NCBI GenBank assembly: GCA_022578965.1
Contig: MU401069.1
Location: 1-11,013 of the forward strand
Reading direction: 5' to 3'
DNA length: 11,013 nt
Source: Xylaria sp. FL1777
Taxonomy: Eukaryota; Ascomycota; Sordariomycetes; Xylariales; Xylariaceae
The notes beneath the pieces are model-generated. The model did not search any database. It was given only the letters and a program-made list of their open reading frames with translations, and was not told where the DNA came from. The position numbers were made by a program, and so were the translations under genes. Below, in pieces: positions 1-9,262 of the stretch (position 1 is the stretch's first letter; every line of letters starts with the position of its first letter).

Positions 1-1497
1 ATTAATTAATTATAATAGCTATATTAATATACGTATTAATTTTTGCTAGTTTATTTATTTTATATAGTTTGTTTTAAATTTAAGTTTTAAGTTTATTATA
101 AAATAAATAAAATAATATAAGCTTAAGCAATTTTAAAATTACTGCTAATTATTTAAATTTTATAGCATAATTTATTACTGCTTTTGTTTGTTTTAAGCAA
201 TAAAATGCTTTTTTTATATGTTTTGCTTTTTAAATATTTTTAAATAATACTTTTATTTAATTTTTAAACTTAACATAATTTTTAAAAATTTTTTTTGTTT
301 TTAGCTTAAAATTAGTTAATTTATTAGTTTTTAAGAAATCTTTTAAAATAAATTAAAACTATTTTAGTACTTTTTTTAATAAAAATTATAAAATAGTTAT
401 TATTTTTTAGTTTTTTTTTATAATAATAATAAAGTGCTATTTTAAATAAAGTTTAGCATAAATTAAAAAAGCTTTTATATTTATAAATTTATTATAAAAT
501 TTTAAAGCAATAAGTTTAAAACTTTTAATGTTTAATATTTTTAATATTATAAATAATCTTAATAATAAAAGCAATAATAATAATAAAAAGTTAAGTTTTT
601 TATTTTAAGTTATTACTTTAAGTATAGCAGTAATAAAAGTAAGCATTAAGTTTACTAATAATAATATTAATATTAGTTATAATATAATTATTTATTTAAA
701 GCTTTAATTTATTATTATAATAGTTATTATTATTGCTGCTTTAATTATTATAGCTAGTATTTATGCTAATTTAAAAGTTATAACACTTAATATTTAAGCT
801 ACTTTTTAAATTAAAGCAACTAGTTTATTTTATAGCGCTAGCATTAATATTAGCTTTTTTTTATTACTGCTGCTTAATTTTTTTTTTTTGCTACTGCTTT
901 TTTTTTAATAAAAATAACTAATAAAAGTGCTAAAGTTTATTATTTTAGTACATTACTAGTTTTAAAAATCTTTAAAATTTTTAAACTTAATTTTTAACTT
1001 TTTGTTTTTAGTAATATAACTTAGATTTAGTTTATTAATTATTAAATAACGTTTATTTATATAATGCTGTTTAACATTTCTATTTTTTAAATATTTTCTT
1101 AGTATATTTTTAAAAGTTTATTTTATAAATTGTTTATTATTTAACTTTTTATACAAATATTTGTTTTTATATGTTAAGTTTTATTAATTAAAAAGCTATT
1201 AAAATATAATAAACTTATTATATATTAATATAACAGGTTTGCTTTTAAAGTTTTAATTTGTAAATAATAATAGAATTTTTAACAGTAGTTTATTAAAGAA
1301 GTTTTTAAAGTACTTTTATTACTATGCATTAATAAAAGTTTTAAAGAATTAAAAGTAATAAATATATTAATGCTTAGTAGTTATAAGAAAATTAATAACT
1401 AAAGAACTAAAACTAAATAAATAATTAAATATAAAAAATGCATAATTATATAAACAAAAAAAACAGTAGTAATAATTTATAAACGTTGCTTTTTTTA
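1..1497. other. Saturated AT-rich DNA, no gene seen
   Basis: No open frame of useful length and no recognisable RNA gene is visible on either strand. In 121-660 I counted 28 C and 37 G in 540 bases. Only two C follow a pyrimidine and only one G precedes a purine, so nearly every remaining G or C sits in GpC, ApC or GpT context. This looks like repeat DNA mutated almost to completion, with the original identity lost. From about 1010 to 1490 a few more TpC and GpA dinucleotides survive (near 1078, 1100 and 1385), so mutation there is a little less complete. No repeat partner was found for it elsewhere in the window by eye. Confidence 0.75.
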
Positions 1498-1567
1498 ATA
1501 AACTTAACGCTATATTGTTTTAAGTTTATAGCTTAATAAACTTAACGCTTAAGTTTGTTAAGTTTAT
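1498..1567. repeat. Two tandem copies of a 38-bp hairpin unit
   Basis: The arm ATAAACTTAA at 1498-1507 is followed by its exact reverse complement TTAAGTTTAT at 1520-1529. The same pair recurs at 1536-1545 and 1558-1567, exactly 38 bp later. A longer direct match, TAATAAACTTAACGCT, is found at 1496-1511 and 1534-1549. The result is two adjacent stem-loops with 10-bp perfect stems and 12-bp loops. It may be the terminal or subterminal part of a decayed mobile element, or a small tandem duplication. The motif is AT-rich, but exact repetition of both arms at the same spacing is unlikely to be chance. Confidence 0.75.
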
Positions 1568-1685
1568 GCATTAAACCCTTATAGTAGTTTAAATACATAT
1601 TCTTTTAACAAATAGGACTTTTTTTGCGCATGTTTTCTTTACACCTGGCCTTTTAACCGGCCTGGTTAGCCCATTTTATAACAGT
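1568..1685. other. Less mutated island with a GC-rich hairpin
   Basis: This short stretch is markedly richer in G and C than its surroundings and retains many CC, TC and GG dinucleotides, which are nearly absent to the left. CCTGGCC (1644-1650) and GGCCTGG (1659-1665) form a stem with one mismatch around the 8-base loop TTTTAACC. It directly abuts the left end of the interrupted AB repeat. It is too short to translate meaningfully and resembles no tRNA or known RNA. It may be single-copy DNA that escaped repeat-directed mutation, or the end of another element. Confidence 0.6.
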
Positions 1686-3268
1686 AAAAGCATTAGTTTT
1701 ATAAAATATACTATAGTTTAATTATATTATTACATTAACCTTAAAAACTTAAAAGTTTATATTGCTTAAAGCTAAATTTTAATAAAAAAGTACTTATTTA
1801 AAAAAACTGCAATTTGTTTATACTTTAGTTAATTAGCTTAATATATTTTTTATTGTTTATTTTATAAAAAAAAGTATTATTATAATAGATTACTAATAAT
1901 TAAGTTTTTTAATTAACAAAATATAACATAATATAGCATATTTAATCTTTAAAAGTATTATTTTTATAAATAGCAAAAAAAAGCTTATTACTATGTGCTA
2001 TTTTTTAATAATATAGCTTTAAAAATTAAAGATTACTTTAATTAAAATAAAACGCTTTATTTAAAAATATAATATAAATATATGTTTTAATAATTAATAA
2101 TAATTATATAATAAGTTTATAAAGCTAAATTTCTTTTATTAAATTATGCTTATTATTATAGCTTTTAAAATAAAAATAAATATTTATAACGTAATATATA
2201 TTGTTTAGTTTTGCTTTATTGCTTTTAAAACCCTTTTAAACTTGTTATAAAGGTTTAACTAAGCTATTTAAAATAATATAACATAAAAAATAGCATTTTC
2301 TTTTTGTTTTTTATTAGTATTTTAATTTATTAAAAGCGCAAAAAGTTAAGCTTTTTAAACTAAAGCATAAAAAAAAGCAATTAAAAACAATTAAAATAAT
2401 TTATGTTTTATAATAAACATAAGTAATAATATATTAAAAAGCTTAACGTTTAATTAAATATAGTTTACATTATTAAACTATTAATTAATTATAACTAATA
2501 AGCTTAAAAATAAAAATAGTTTAATAGTTAACTTTAAACTAAAATAGTTTAAGCTAATTAAGCTTACTAAATAAACTAAAGCTAAACTAAAGGTTAAATA
2601 TAAGCTATAACGTGGTTTATATGCAAGTTGTGCATTTAAGCGAGTTATGCATGTTAGCTTAGCGTACTATTACACTTATTTTCTATATTAAGGTACTTAC
2701 TCCACTTTTAAATAACTCAGCCAAAAGAAATCGGAAAAATATAGGGGTTGTTTTTTTATAATTATAACTATATAGTTTACCTAAAATAACTTTGTTCTAT
2801 GATGTAGCTATTTTATATCAAAAAGTACAGAAAAATAATCCTTGTAATTTACATTTTGCTTAATGCACGGTTTAAAAAAATAGCAACTTAACAAGACAAA
2901 GTTATTTTAAGTAAACTATATAGTTATAATTACAATAAAAAAACCCCTGTATTTTTCTGATTTCTTTTGGCTAAGTTATTTAAAAGTGGAGTATGTATCT
3001 CTTAATAGAATATTGTATATAGCGGTACGCTAAGCTAAGTGCGCAGCTCGCTTAAATGCGCAACTTGCATGTGAACCACGTTAAGCTATTTAGCTAAACA
3101 TATATAAGTTTATAAATATAAAATGCTTTAAAAAATATACTTTATAGTTTTTATAATAGCTAAATAATACAAATATTAAAAAGCAAAAAAATATATAATA
3201 AAAAGTATATTATAATTTATATTATTATAATTTTTATTAATTATTAAAATTATTATTAAAAATATACT
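1686..3268. repeat. Left part of AB repeat copy 1, interrupted
   Basis: This aligns with 4445-5553 at a constant offset of 2759 up to 2609 and again after the foldback element at 2610-3081. Removing that element and its extra TA leaves 1109 bp, exactly the length of the partner, so there is no net indel. Over 1741-2040 against 4500-4799 I counted 34 differences, 29 of them transitions (about 89% identity). That is the pattern of repeat-directed cytosine mutation rather than ordinary drift. The match stops abruptly at 3268 and the rest of the repeat continues at 9266, because a larger element has inserted here. No coding frame survives and the element class is unknown. Confidence 0.88.
2610..3081. 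mobile_element. Foldback MITE-like element, TA target duplication
   Basis: A 472-bp insertion is present in this AB copy and absent from the other. The uninterrupted copy reads CTATAAGC around 5364-5371; here it reads CTATA, the insert, then TAAGC, giving a TA duplication at 2608-2609 and 3082-3083. The element is nearly one long palindrome. Its left arm (about 2610-2815) and right arm (about 2876-3081) are inverted repeats of roughly 205 bp, about 80-85% identical, around a loop of about 60 bases. The termini begin ACGTGGTT. A TA duplication with long inverted repeats and no coding capacity is typical of non-autonomous Tc1/mariner/pogo-type elements, and ACGT-type ends occur among fungal pogo/Fot1-like families; that assignment is inference. 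It keeps many TpC, CpC and GG dinucleotides, so it is much less mutated than its host repeat and probably inserted later. Confidence 0.9.
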
Positions 3269-3293
3269 TTATTTTAGGTGCCTTAGACTAAAA
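3269..3293 (+). repeat. Left terminal inverted repeat of the TIR element
   Basis: This 25-bp end starts TTATTTTAGGTGCC. It matches the reverse complement of 9241-9265 at 21 positions, and the mismatches at repeat positions 5, 9, 14 and 18 are all C/T or G/A. It retains GG, CC and GA dinucleotides that are rare elsewhere. It is preceded directly by the duplicated target AATATACT (3261-3268). Confidence 0.78.
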
Positions 3294-4444
3294 ATATAAA
3301 ACAGCGGGCTATGTTTGCTGCAAGCTATAATTTACTTTTTTCGGGAGCTTATATAGATGTATTTGTAGGTTTAAAGCCTGCGTTTTATGTATTTTAGTTT
3401 AAAGAACTTTTATTAATTTTTAAGCTAAAGTTTATTTTATATACGTATGCATACTATTTATACTTATAAACTATTTGTTAATAAAACTTAAAAATAATAA
3501 TTATAATATTGCTTAAGGCTTTTTATAATAATACTTATATTTAGCGCTAATTTTATAATTAAAATACTTTATTATGTTATAGTATTTTAAGCTTAAATAG
3601 TTAAAAATTAAGCTTTATTTATTAATTTATTAACTAGTGTTATTTTTTTATTTTATTATAAAACTGCAAACTTTTAATAATTTTAGCTTTAGCTTAATTA
3701 ATAGTTGTTTTTTAAAAAAACTAACAGCTTTAAAACTTTTAGAATTTATTAAAAAACTTAGCAAACTAAATAAATTAGCTAGTAATATAGTATTAAAGCA
3801 TTTACTTAATAATTATATTTAGTATTTTATGCAATATATTTTGCTATAATTAAAACATAATTAATAGCATATATTAAAATATAACTTTATATAAACTATT
3901 ATTAGTGCTATTTTAAATTATTATTAATTTAACAAATTATATAAGCTTAAGCTTAAAACTAAGCAAGTTAAGTTAATTTAACATATAATATTTTGTTATA
4001 ATAACATTATACTAATAGCTTAAACTAGTTATAAAAAAAGCATTATGTTATAAATTATTTTAGTTATTATATAAAGTATAATAACTTTATAATTATGCTT
4101 ATTAAAACAATTAAAATATAATTAGTTTAATTTAATTGCTTAAATTTTTAATACTTATTTATTATTAATAATAGATAATATAATAAAGGTTAATTAGTAT
4201 TATATAAGTAGTTATAAAAGTATGTTTTTATTGTTTAATAAAATAATATTATATAAGCTAAATTAGCTTTAAAACGCTTTATATATATTATTTTTAAGCT
4301 TAAATAAGCTATTTAAAAACACTTTATTAATTTGCTTTATAACTTTTTATTTAACTAAAAAATTATATTTATAGCTATTAATAAGCTTTATATAGTTTAT
4401 TAATAAAAAGATTTCTAAATTATATACCTTAATATATATTATAT
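3294..4444. other. Interior of the TIR element, left of the nested repeat
   Basis: 3294-3395 is a less mutated island with CGGG, GGGAGC and AAGCCTGCG clusters. It may be subterminal sequence of the transposon. From about 3400 to 4444 the DNA is again saturated with A and T and contains no recognisable gene. A 61-codon open stretch at 3637-3822 on the plus strand has no recognisable motif. At this base composition several open stretches of this length are expected by chance. Confidence 0.6.
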
Positions 4445-6258
4445 AAAAGCGTTAGTTTTACAAAATATATTATAGTTTAGTTATATTATTACATTAAGCT
4501 TAAATGCTTAAAAGTTTATATTGCTTAAAACTAGATTTTAACAGTAAAATACTTGTTTAAAAAAACTATAATTTGTTTATGCTTTAGTTAATTAGCTTAA
4601 TATATTTTTTATTGTTTATTTTATAAAAAAAAGTACTATTATAAAAAATTACTAGCAATTAAGTTTTTTAATTAGTAGAACATAATATAGTATAGCATAT
4701 TTAATTTTTAAAACTATTGTTTTTATAAATAATAAAAAAAAGCTTATTACTACGCGTTATTTTTTAATAATATAGCTTTAAAAATTAAAGTTTATTTTAA
4801 TTAAAGTAAAGCGCTTTATTTAAAAATATAATATAAATATACGTTTTAATAATTAATAGCAGTTATATAACAAGTTTATAAAGCTAGACTTTTTTTGTTA
4901 AATTATGCTTACTATTATAGCTTTTAAAATAGGAATAAATATTTATAATATAACATATATTATTTAGTTTAGTTTTATTGCTTTTAAAAACCTTTTAAAC
5001 TTGTTGCAAAAGTTTAACTAAGTTATTTAAGATAGTATAACATAAAGAACAGCATTTTTTTTTGCTTTTTATTAGTATTTTAATTTATTAAAAGCTTAAA
5101 AAGTTAAACTTTTTAAACTAAAGCATAAAAAAAAGCTACTAAAAAAGAATTAAAATAATTTATGCTTTATAATAAACATAAATAATAGCACATTAAAAAG
5201 CTTAACGTTTAGCTATATATAATTTATGCTATTAAACTATTAATTAATTATAATTAATAAGCTTAAAAATAAAAATAGTTTAATAGTTAACTTTAAACTA
5301 AAATAGTTTAAGCTAATTAAGCTTGCTAAGTAAACTAAAGCTAAACTAAAGTTTAAAAATAAACTATAAGCTATTTAGCTAAACATATATAAGTTTATAA
5401 ATATAAAATGCTTTAAAAAATATGCTTTATAGTTTTTATAGCAGCTAAATAATAAAAATATTAAAAAGCAAAAAAATATATAATAAAAAGTATGCTATAA
5501 TTTATGTTATTATAACTTTAGCTAACTACTAAAGTTGCTGCTAAAAATATACTAATAGTTTATGCTTTAAAAAAAAACTATTTTTTAGTTTTTAAAGTAA
5601 AAGCTTTAAAAATTTTGCATAAAACACTTTATAAACTTATATTAACATTTAAACTTTGCTATTAATAGCATAACAAAATATTTTATGCTAAAAAAAGTTT
5701 AGTAGTATATTGCTGTTATATTTAATAAAGTAATTAATATAAATATTATGTTTTTTTTAGTTTATAATATTATAAAAATATTTAAATAAAATAAATAAAA
5801 AAAATATAGCTATGTTTTATATACTAAGCTTTTTATAATATATTAGTATGCTTTTAATAAATATGCTAAGCATTTTATAAACAAGGTATAAATTAAAAAT
5901 ACTACTAAAAATATATTTTGTTTAATTTTAAAATTAACACTAAAAATATAAACAAAACAGCAATTAAATATTTATTAAACGCTTAGTATATAGTTAAGCT
6001 AGTTAGCTTTACGCTTAATAGTAATTATAACTTTTGTTTTATTGTTTTTAGTAAAACTAACTATAGTTATATTATTTTTAAATGCTTTTTTTATATATAT
6101 AAATATATTGCTAGCTATAGATTTACTAATATAATTTAAACTACTAAAGCATAATAAAAAATTACTAGTAAATAGTAGTTTTAAAAAGCTAAAAAAAAAG
6201 CAAAGGAAGTAAAACATATATAATACTTTATGCTAATTTATTTTTATATATTATTATT

Positions 6259-6289
<31 letters not shown>
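4445..6289. repeat. AB repeat copy 2, uninterrupted, about 1.85 kb
   Basis: The left 1109 bp (4445-5553) aligns with the left part of copy 1. The remainder (5546-6289) aligns with 9266-9970. The fact that both halves of copy 1 are contiguous here shows that copy 1 was split by insertion. It also supplies the empty sites for both insertions: TA at 5367-5368 for the foldback element and AATATACT at 5546-5553 for the TIR element. Compared with copy 1 it has 24 extra bases at 5745-5768. It ends in a 29-base T run. Its left end is at about 4443-4445. No clear target duplication or terminal repeat was found, so its class is unresolved. A 72-codon open stretch on the minus strand (5999-6217) is discussed under rejected items. 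Confidence 0.88.
6261..6289. repeat. T29 homopolymer at the right end of AB copy 2
   Basis: An uninterrupted run of 29 T lies at the right edge of the repeat. The other AB copy has a 21-T run at the corresponding place (9950-9970). The tract therefore belongs to the repeat end, or marks its integration site in both copies. A 3' poly(A) tail of a retroelement would read as A on its sense strand; this T run lies at the right end, so it does not fit a simple tail in either orientation. Confidence 0.8.
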
Positions 6290-6295
<6 letters not shown>

Positions 6296-6662
6296 AAAAA
6301 TATATAGCTGCTATTTTTTACTACTTTTAATAAATAGCTTATTTTTATTAATTAAACTTAGTATATTTTGCTATATTAAAACTTTAGTTAGTTAAATAAC
6401 CTTAGTATTAAACTTATTAATTTTAGTATTAATAAGTTGTTGCTTTTTTTTTGTTAATAAATTTAGCGCATTAAAAAGATTATATAACGTAGTATAGCTA
6501 TTAATACGTTTTTTAGTATTGCTATTAATATATATTTTGCAAATATATTTAATAATATTTTAGTTAATAAAAAAAAAAGTATGCTGCTTATTTTAATATG
6601 TTTAAAAGAACTATTATATATTGCTATAAATTAAAGCAGTATAAAGGCTTATAATAGCTAAT

Positions 6663-6720
6663 CAATTAAATATAACAAAAATATTCCATGTAAAATTTTT
6701 GTTATTTTTTATATTAATTG
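6663..6720. repeat. Inverted repeat with 10-bp perfect inner stem
   Basis: TAACAAAAAT at 6673-6682 pairs exactly with ATTTTTGTTA at 6695-6704 around the 12-base loop ATTCCATGTAAA. Outer arms 6663-6672 and 6711-6720 pair at 8 of 10 positions after a 6-base bulge on the right side. The loop keeps a TTCC, unusual for its surroundings. It could be a relic of a small foldback element or a chance hairpin in AT-rich DNA. Confidence 0.5.
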
Positions 6721-7128
6721 CAAAAGTATTATTAATATGTTTTAAAGCTAAATTAATAGCTTTTTACTTGCTTTTAGCTATAGTATACTAAACAAAGCTT
6801 AACTGTAGTATTTTTATTACAAGTTTTAGTTTTATAATATTAAAATAAAGTAACTAAGCAAAATATAATATTTTTAGTTTATAGTTACTAAATTTTTTTC
6901 TATAAAAAAAAATAAAAAAGTAAAGAATAATTTAACGTAGTACTTTATAGTTGCTAAATTAAACTACTATAGTTATTATAAGTAGATATTTTATAATATT
7001 TATATATTAATAATAGCTTTAGAACTTAATATTAATTAATTTGCTTTTATTTTAAGTATATTTTTTTGTTTAACTTATATATTTTAACTATTAAAACTAT
7101 AAAGCTGCAATTTTTTGCTTAAGTAATA

Positions 7129-7247
7129 TAAGATTTATGCTTTTTAATGCTGTTTAAATATAATTTAGTTAAACTTTATTAAAAAATAGTATATTAAATT
7201 TAACTAAATTATAAATTAAAAACGCTAGAATATAAGCATAAAACTTA
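7129..7247. repeat. Imperfect palindrome of about 120 bp
   Basis: The inner arms TATAATTTAGTTAAA (7159-7173) and TTTAACTAAATTATA (7199-7213) are perfect 15-bp inverted repeats around a 25-base centre. Outer arms 7129-7141 and 7235-7247 pair at 12 of 13 positions, with diverged sequence between. Weaker pairing may reach out to about 7090 and 7290. Two matching arm pairs in nested symmetry suggest an old, decayed foldback element, by analogy with the fresher one at 2610-3081. No target duplication could be recognised. Confidence 0.55.
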
Positions 7248-8418
7248 TTATATAGTAATAGCAAAGCTTAATAGTACTAAACTTTATTTTTTTTAATATG
7301 CTGTTTGCAGCTAAAAAATTACACGTTATGTTTTATAAAAAAATCTTAAAAAGTTTAAAAAATTAATTAAATAAAATTTAGCGCAATATAAAAAAAAGCT
7401 AGTATAAAAAACATTTATTATTTACGGTTATATATATTGCCTGTTTTTATTTAAGTAGCTGCTATAGCTTAAATAAAAAATATAGTTTTTTAATTTTTAT
7501 GTACTATTATAAGTTGTTTATTATAGTTTTAATAATTTAAAATAATATAAAATAAAGTATTATAAACTTAATATACTTTAGATATTTTCTTTTTGTTTTT
7601 GTAAATAATAAAGGTTTATAAAATATAACTAACGTTATTTTGCAGTTATACAATGTTTAAAAATAAAGCAAACTTTTTTAAATGTAATAATTTAAATAAA
7701 AAATAAATAGCATAAACTAATAAATAATTAGTTGCTTTATTTATATAAGCTAAAATTAGCGTTAAGTAAAAAAAAAGCTATTTTTTTTTAAAAAAAGTAG
7801 TAGTATATTATTATAACTGCATAAATAAGCTAAGCATGTTTAAACTAGCAACTATAAAACAGTTAATTAAATTTTATATAATATTTTTATAACTTATGCT
7901 AAGATTTTAAATACTGTTTTTAAAGTTAAAATTATTATATATAAATATAGTACTTAAGTTATAAGCAATACGTTTTAAGTTAAGCTATATATTTATTAAT
8001 TTAAGTATTAAAACATTAGTTAATTAGCTGCTATATATGCAACTTTGTTTAGCTATTTTATTTAGCTGTTTTAAAATAAACTTATAGCTAATATATACTT
8101 TAAATTAAGCAAAAGTATTAATTATTTAAGTTTATATTTTATTATTATAAAAATAAATGCTAATAGATTGCTATAAAAAATTCCTTGTTAAAAGTATATA
8201 TGTATTTAATAATAAAGCTATAATTATATATGCTTTAGTAATATAAAAGAATAGCATATTAGCTTTAGTTGCGTTATAAAATTTATGCCTAGTTTACTAA
8301 TTTGTAAAAATACCTAAAAAAAAAACAGCAAAACATAAAAAGGCGTTTTAAATTTAAAACTAAAAAAAACAAAATAACCTTTTAATTTATTATATATTAC
8401 AAACATTTTTAACTTAGT

Positions 8419-8440
8419 AAAGCTTTTTATTAAAAGCTTT
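8419..8440. repeat. Perfect 9-bp stem-loop
   Basis: AAAGCTTTT (8419-8427) and AAAAGCTTT (8432-8440) are exact reverse complements around a TATT loop. Similar AAGCTTT and AAATGCTTT motifs follow closely. No terminator or RNA function can be assigned, and in DNA of this composition it may be accidental. Confidence 0.4.
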
Positions 8441-8504
8441 AAATGCTTTAAAATTAAATTTAATAAAAGCTAGTTGTTTAAATAAAGTAAAAAGCTCGTT
8501 TTAA

Positions 8505-8765
8505 AATGTAGAAATATTAGTAATATTATAACCTGTATTGTTTTTTTTGAATTTTATCCAAATATTAGCTTTTAAAAAACGCTATTAAACTTCGGAGTTT
8601 TTTAATACGTTAATTATTTTGCGCATTTATAACTTTACCTAATTATTAGTTGTAGTTCGCAATAAAAGCTATCCTTTTAAAAACTAACAAAAATTGTAGC
8701 TTTAATTATAATTATAATACTAGTACTTTTGCGTGTTTATTACAACTTATTACTAGCGTATAAAA
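8505..8765. other. Less mutated island inside the TIR element
   Basis: This stretch keeps many dinucleotides otherwise lost: ATCC near 8558 and 8670, TTCGGAG at 8589-8595, TTCGC near 8657, and ACC at 8538-8540. A small stem AAACT-TCGG-AGTTT lies at 8587-8600 with an A/T-paired extension. Both plus-strand frames examined contain several stops, and I could not identify a protein family with confidence. It may be the least damaged part of the transposon interior, or DNA of a different origin. Confidence 0.4.
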
Positions 8766-8880
8766 TTAGATTCTTTGTTTAAATTATTGCTTTTATAATT
8801 AAAATTATTTTTAAAGTTAAAAGTAATAAAAGTAATATTAAAAAAGTTAGTTAATTTAAATATAAAAAGTAGCATAAATG

Positions 8881-9262
8881 CTAGTATAATAAACTATATA
8901 AGGAAGCAAAGTAATCACAAGAAAAACAATAGTAAAAAAAACAATATTTTAGTTAAAAAGTTTATAGTATATAATGCAACAAGAACTAGGCATTAAAAAA
9001 ATACAAAAAAAATATAACTGTATGCAAAATATAATAATTAATTAATTAAGTATAACTTTGAACGAATTTAAAGTTGCTGCATAAATAAATTATAGTTTGT
9101 TGTTTTTTAAATAAAGACGTAAGCAGGAAAATCAACATAGTTGCTTTAGACTAAAATTTTAAGTTTATGTTAAAAAAGGTAAAAAAAGTTATAATTAATA
9201 AACAGGTAGTATAGCTAAAGAAATATAAACGCAAGAACCATTTTAGTTTAAAGCACTTAAGA
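8881..9262 (+). pseudogene. Purine-rich tract, possible decayed coding end
   Basis: The plus strand is strongly A-rich and its remaining G and C fall in lysine/asparagine-type codons when read from 8891. The frame is interrupted by TAA or TAG at many places and by one TGA at 9059-9061, about as often as chance predicts overall. Only 9089-9262 is comparatively open, with two stops (9152-9154 and 9212-9214) in 58 codons, reading into a basic stretch (KKYKRKNHF) just before the right terminal repeat. Many TAA and TAG could derive from CAA, CAG or TGG by the same mutation. I do not recognise the protein. It might be the 3' end of the transposon's own gene, but strand asymmetry alone could explain the open stretch. 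Confidence 0.2.

Larger units (their letters stand above)
6290..8504. other. Interior of the TIR element, right of the nested repeat, no gene seen
   Basis: This is AT-saturated DNA without a supported gene on either strand. It should be the continuation of the transposon after the nested AB copy and may once have held most of its coding region, but stops occur in all frames at about the chance rate. Slightly less mutated patches occur near 7425-7445 and 7570-7680. It contains inverted repeats at 6663-6720, 7129-7247 and 8419-8440, listed separately. Confidence 0.6.

Noticed and set aside
3637..3822. 61-codon plus-strand open stretch
   Set aside because: It has leucine-, lysine- and asparagine-rich composition typical of AT-rich non-coding DNA, no motif, and no repeat partner supporting it. 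Several such stretches are expected by chance in 11 kb.
5999..6217. 72-codon minus-strand open stretch, matched by a 72-codon stretch at 9695-9913 in the other AB copy
   Set aside because: The two copies differ by 25 bases and 16 of 72 residues, so most changes alter the protein and there is no sign of selection. Length equality follows from the shared repeat. Open stretches of this size are expected by chance at about 9% stops per codon, and no domain is recognisable.
8589..8670. TTCGGAG hairpin and nearby GTTCGC as a tRNA or terminator
   Set aside because: No cloverleaf can be drawn around the GTTCGC, and the hairpin has only a short A/T stem with no gene upstream.
8578..8790. Plus-strand reading faintly like a retroelement reverse transcriptase/RNase H border or an hAT C-terminus
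   Set aside because: A few residues (LRSF, FAI-AIL) resemble either family, but spacing does not match, key acidic residues are absent, and several stops intervene. Not strong enough to name.
3279..9165. Direct match between TGCCTTAGACTAAAA (3279-3293) and TGCTTTAGACTAAAA (9142-9156) as possible long terminal repeats
   Set aside because: The match ends after about 15 bases, and the second site lies about 100 bases inside the right end. The inverted-end alignment with an 8-bp duplication explains the borders better.
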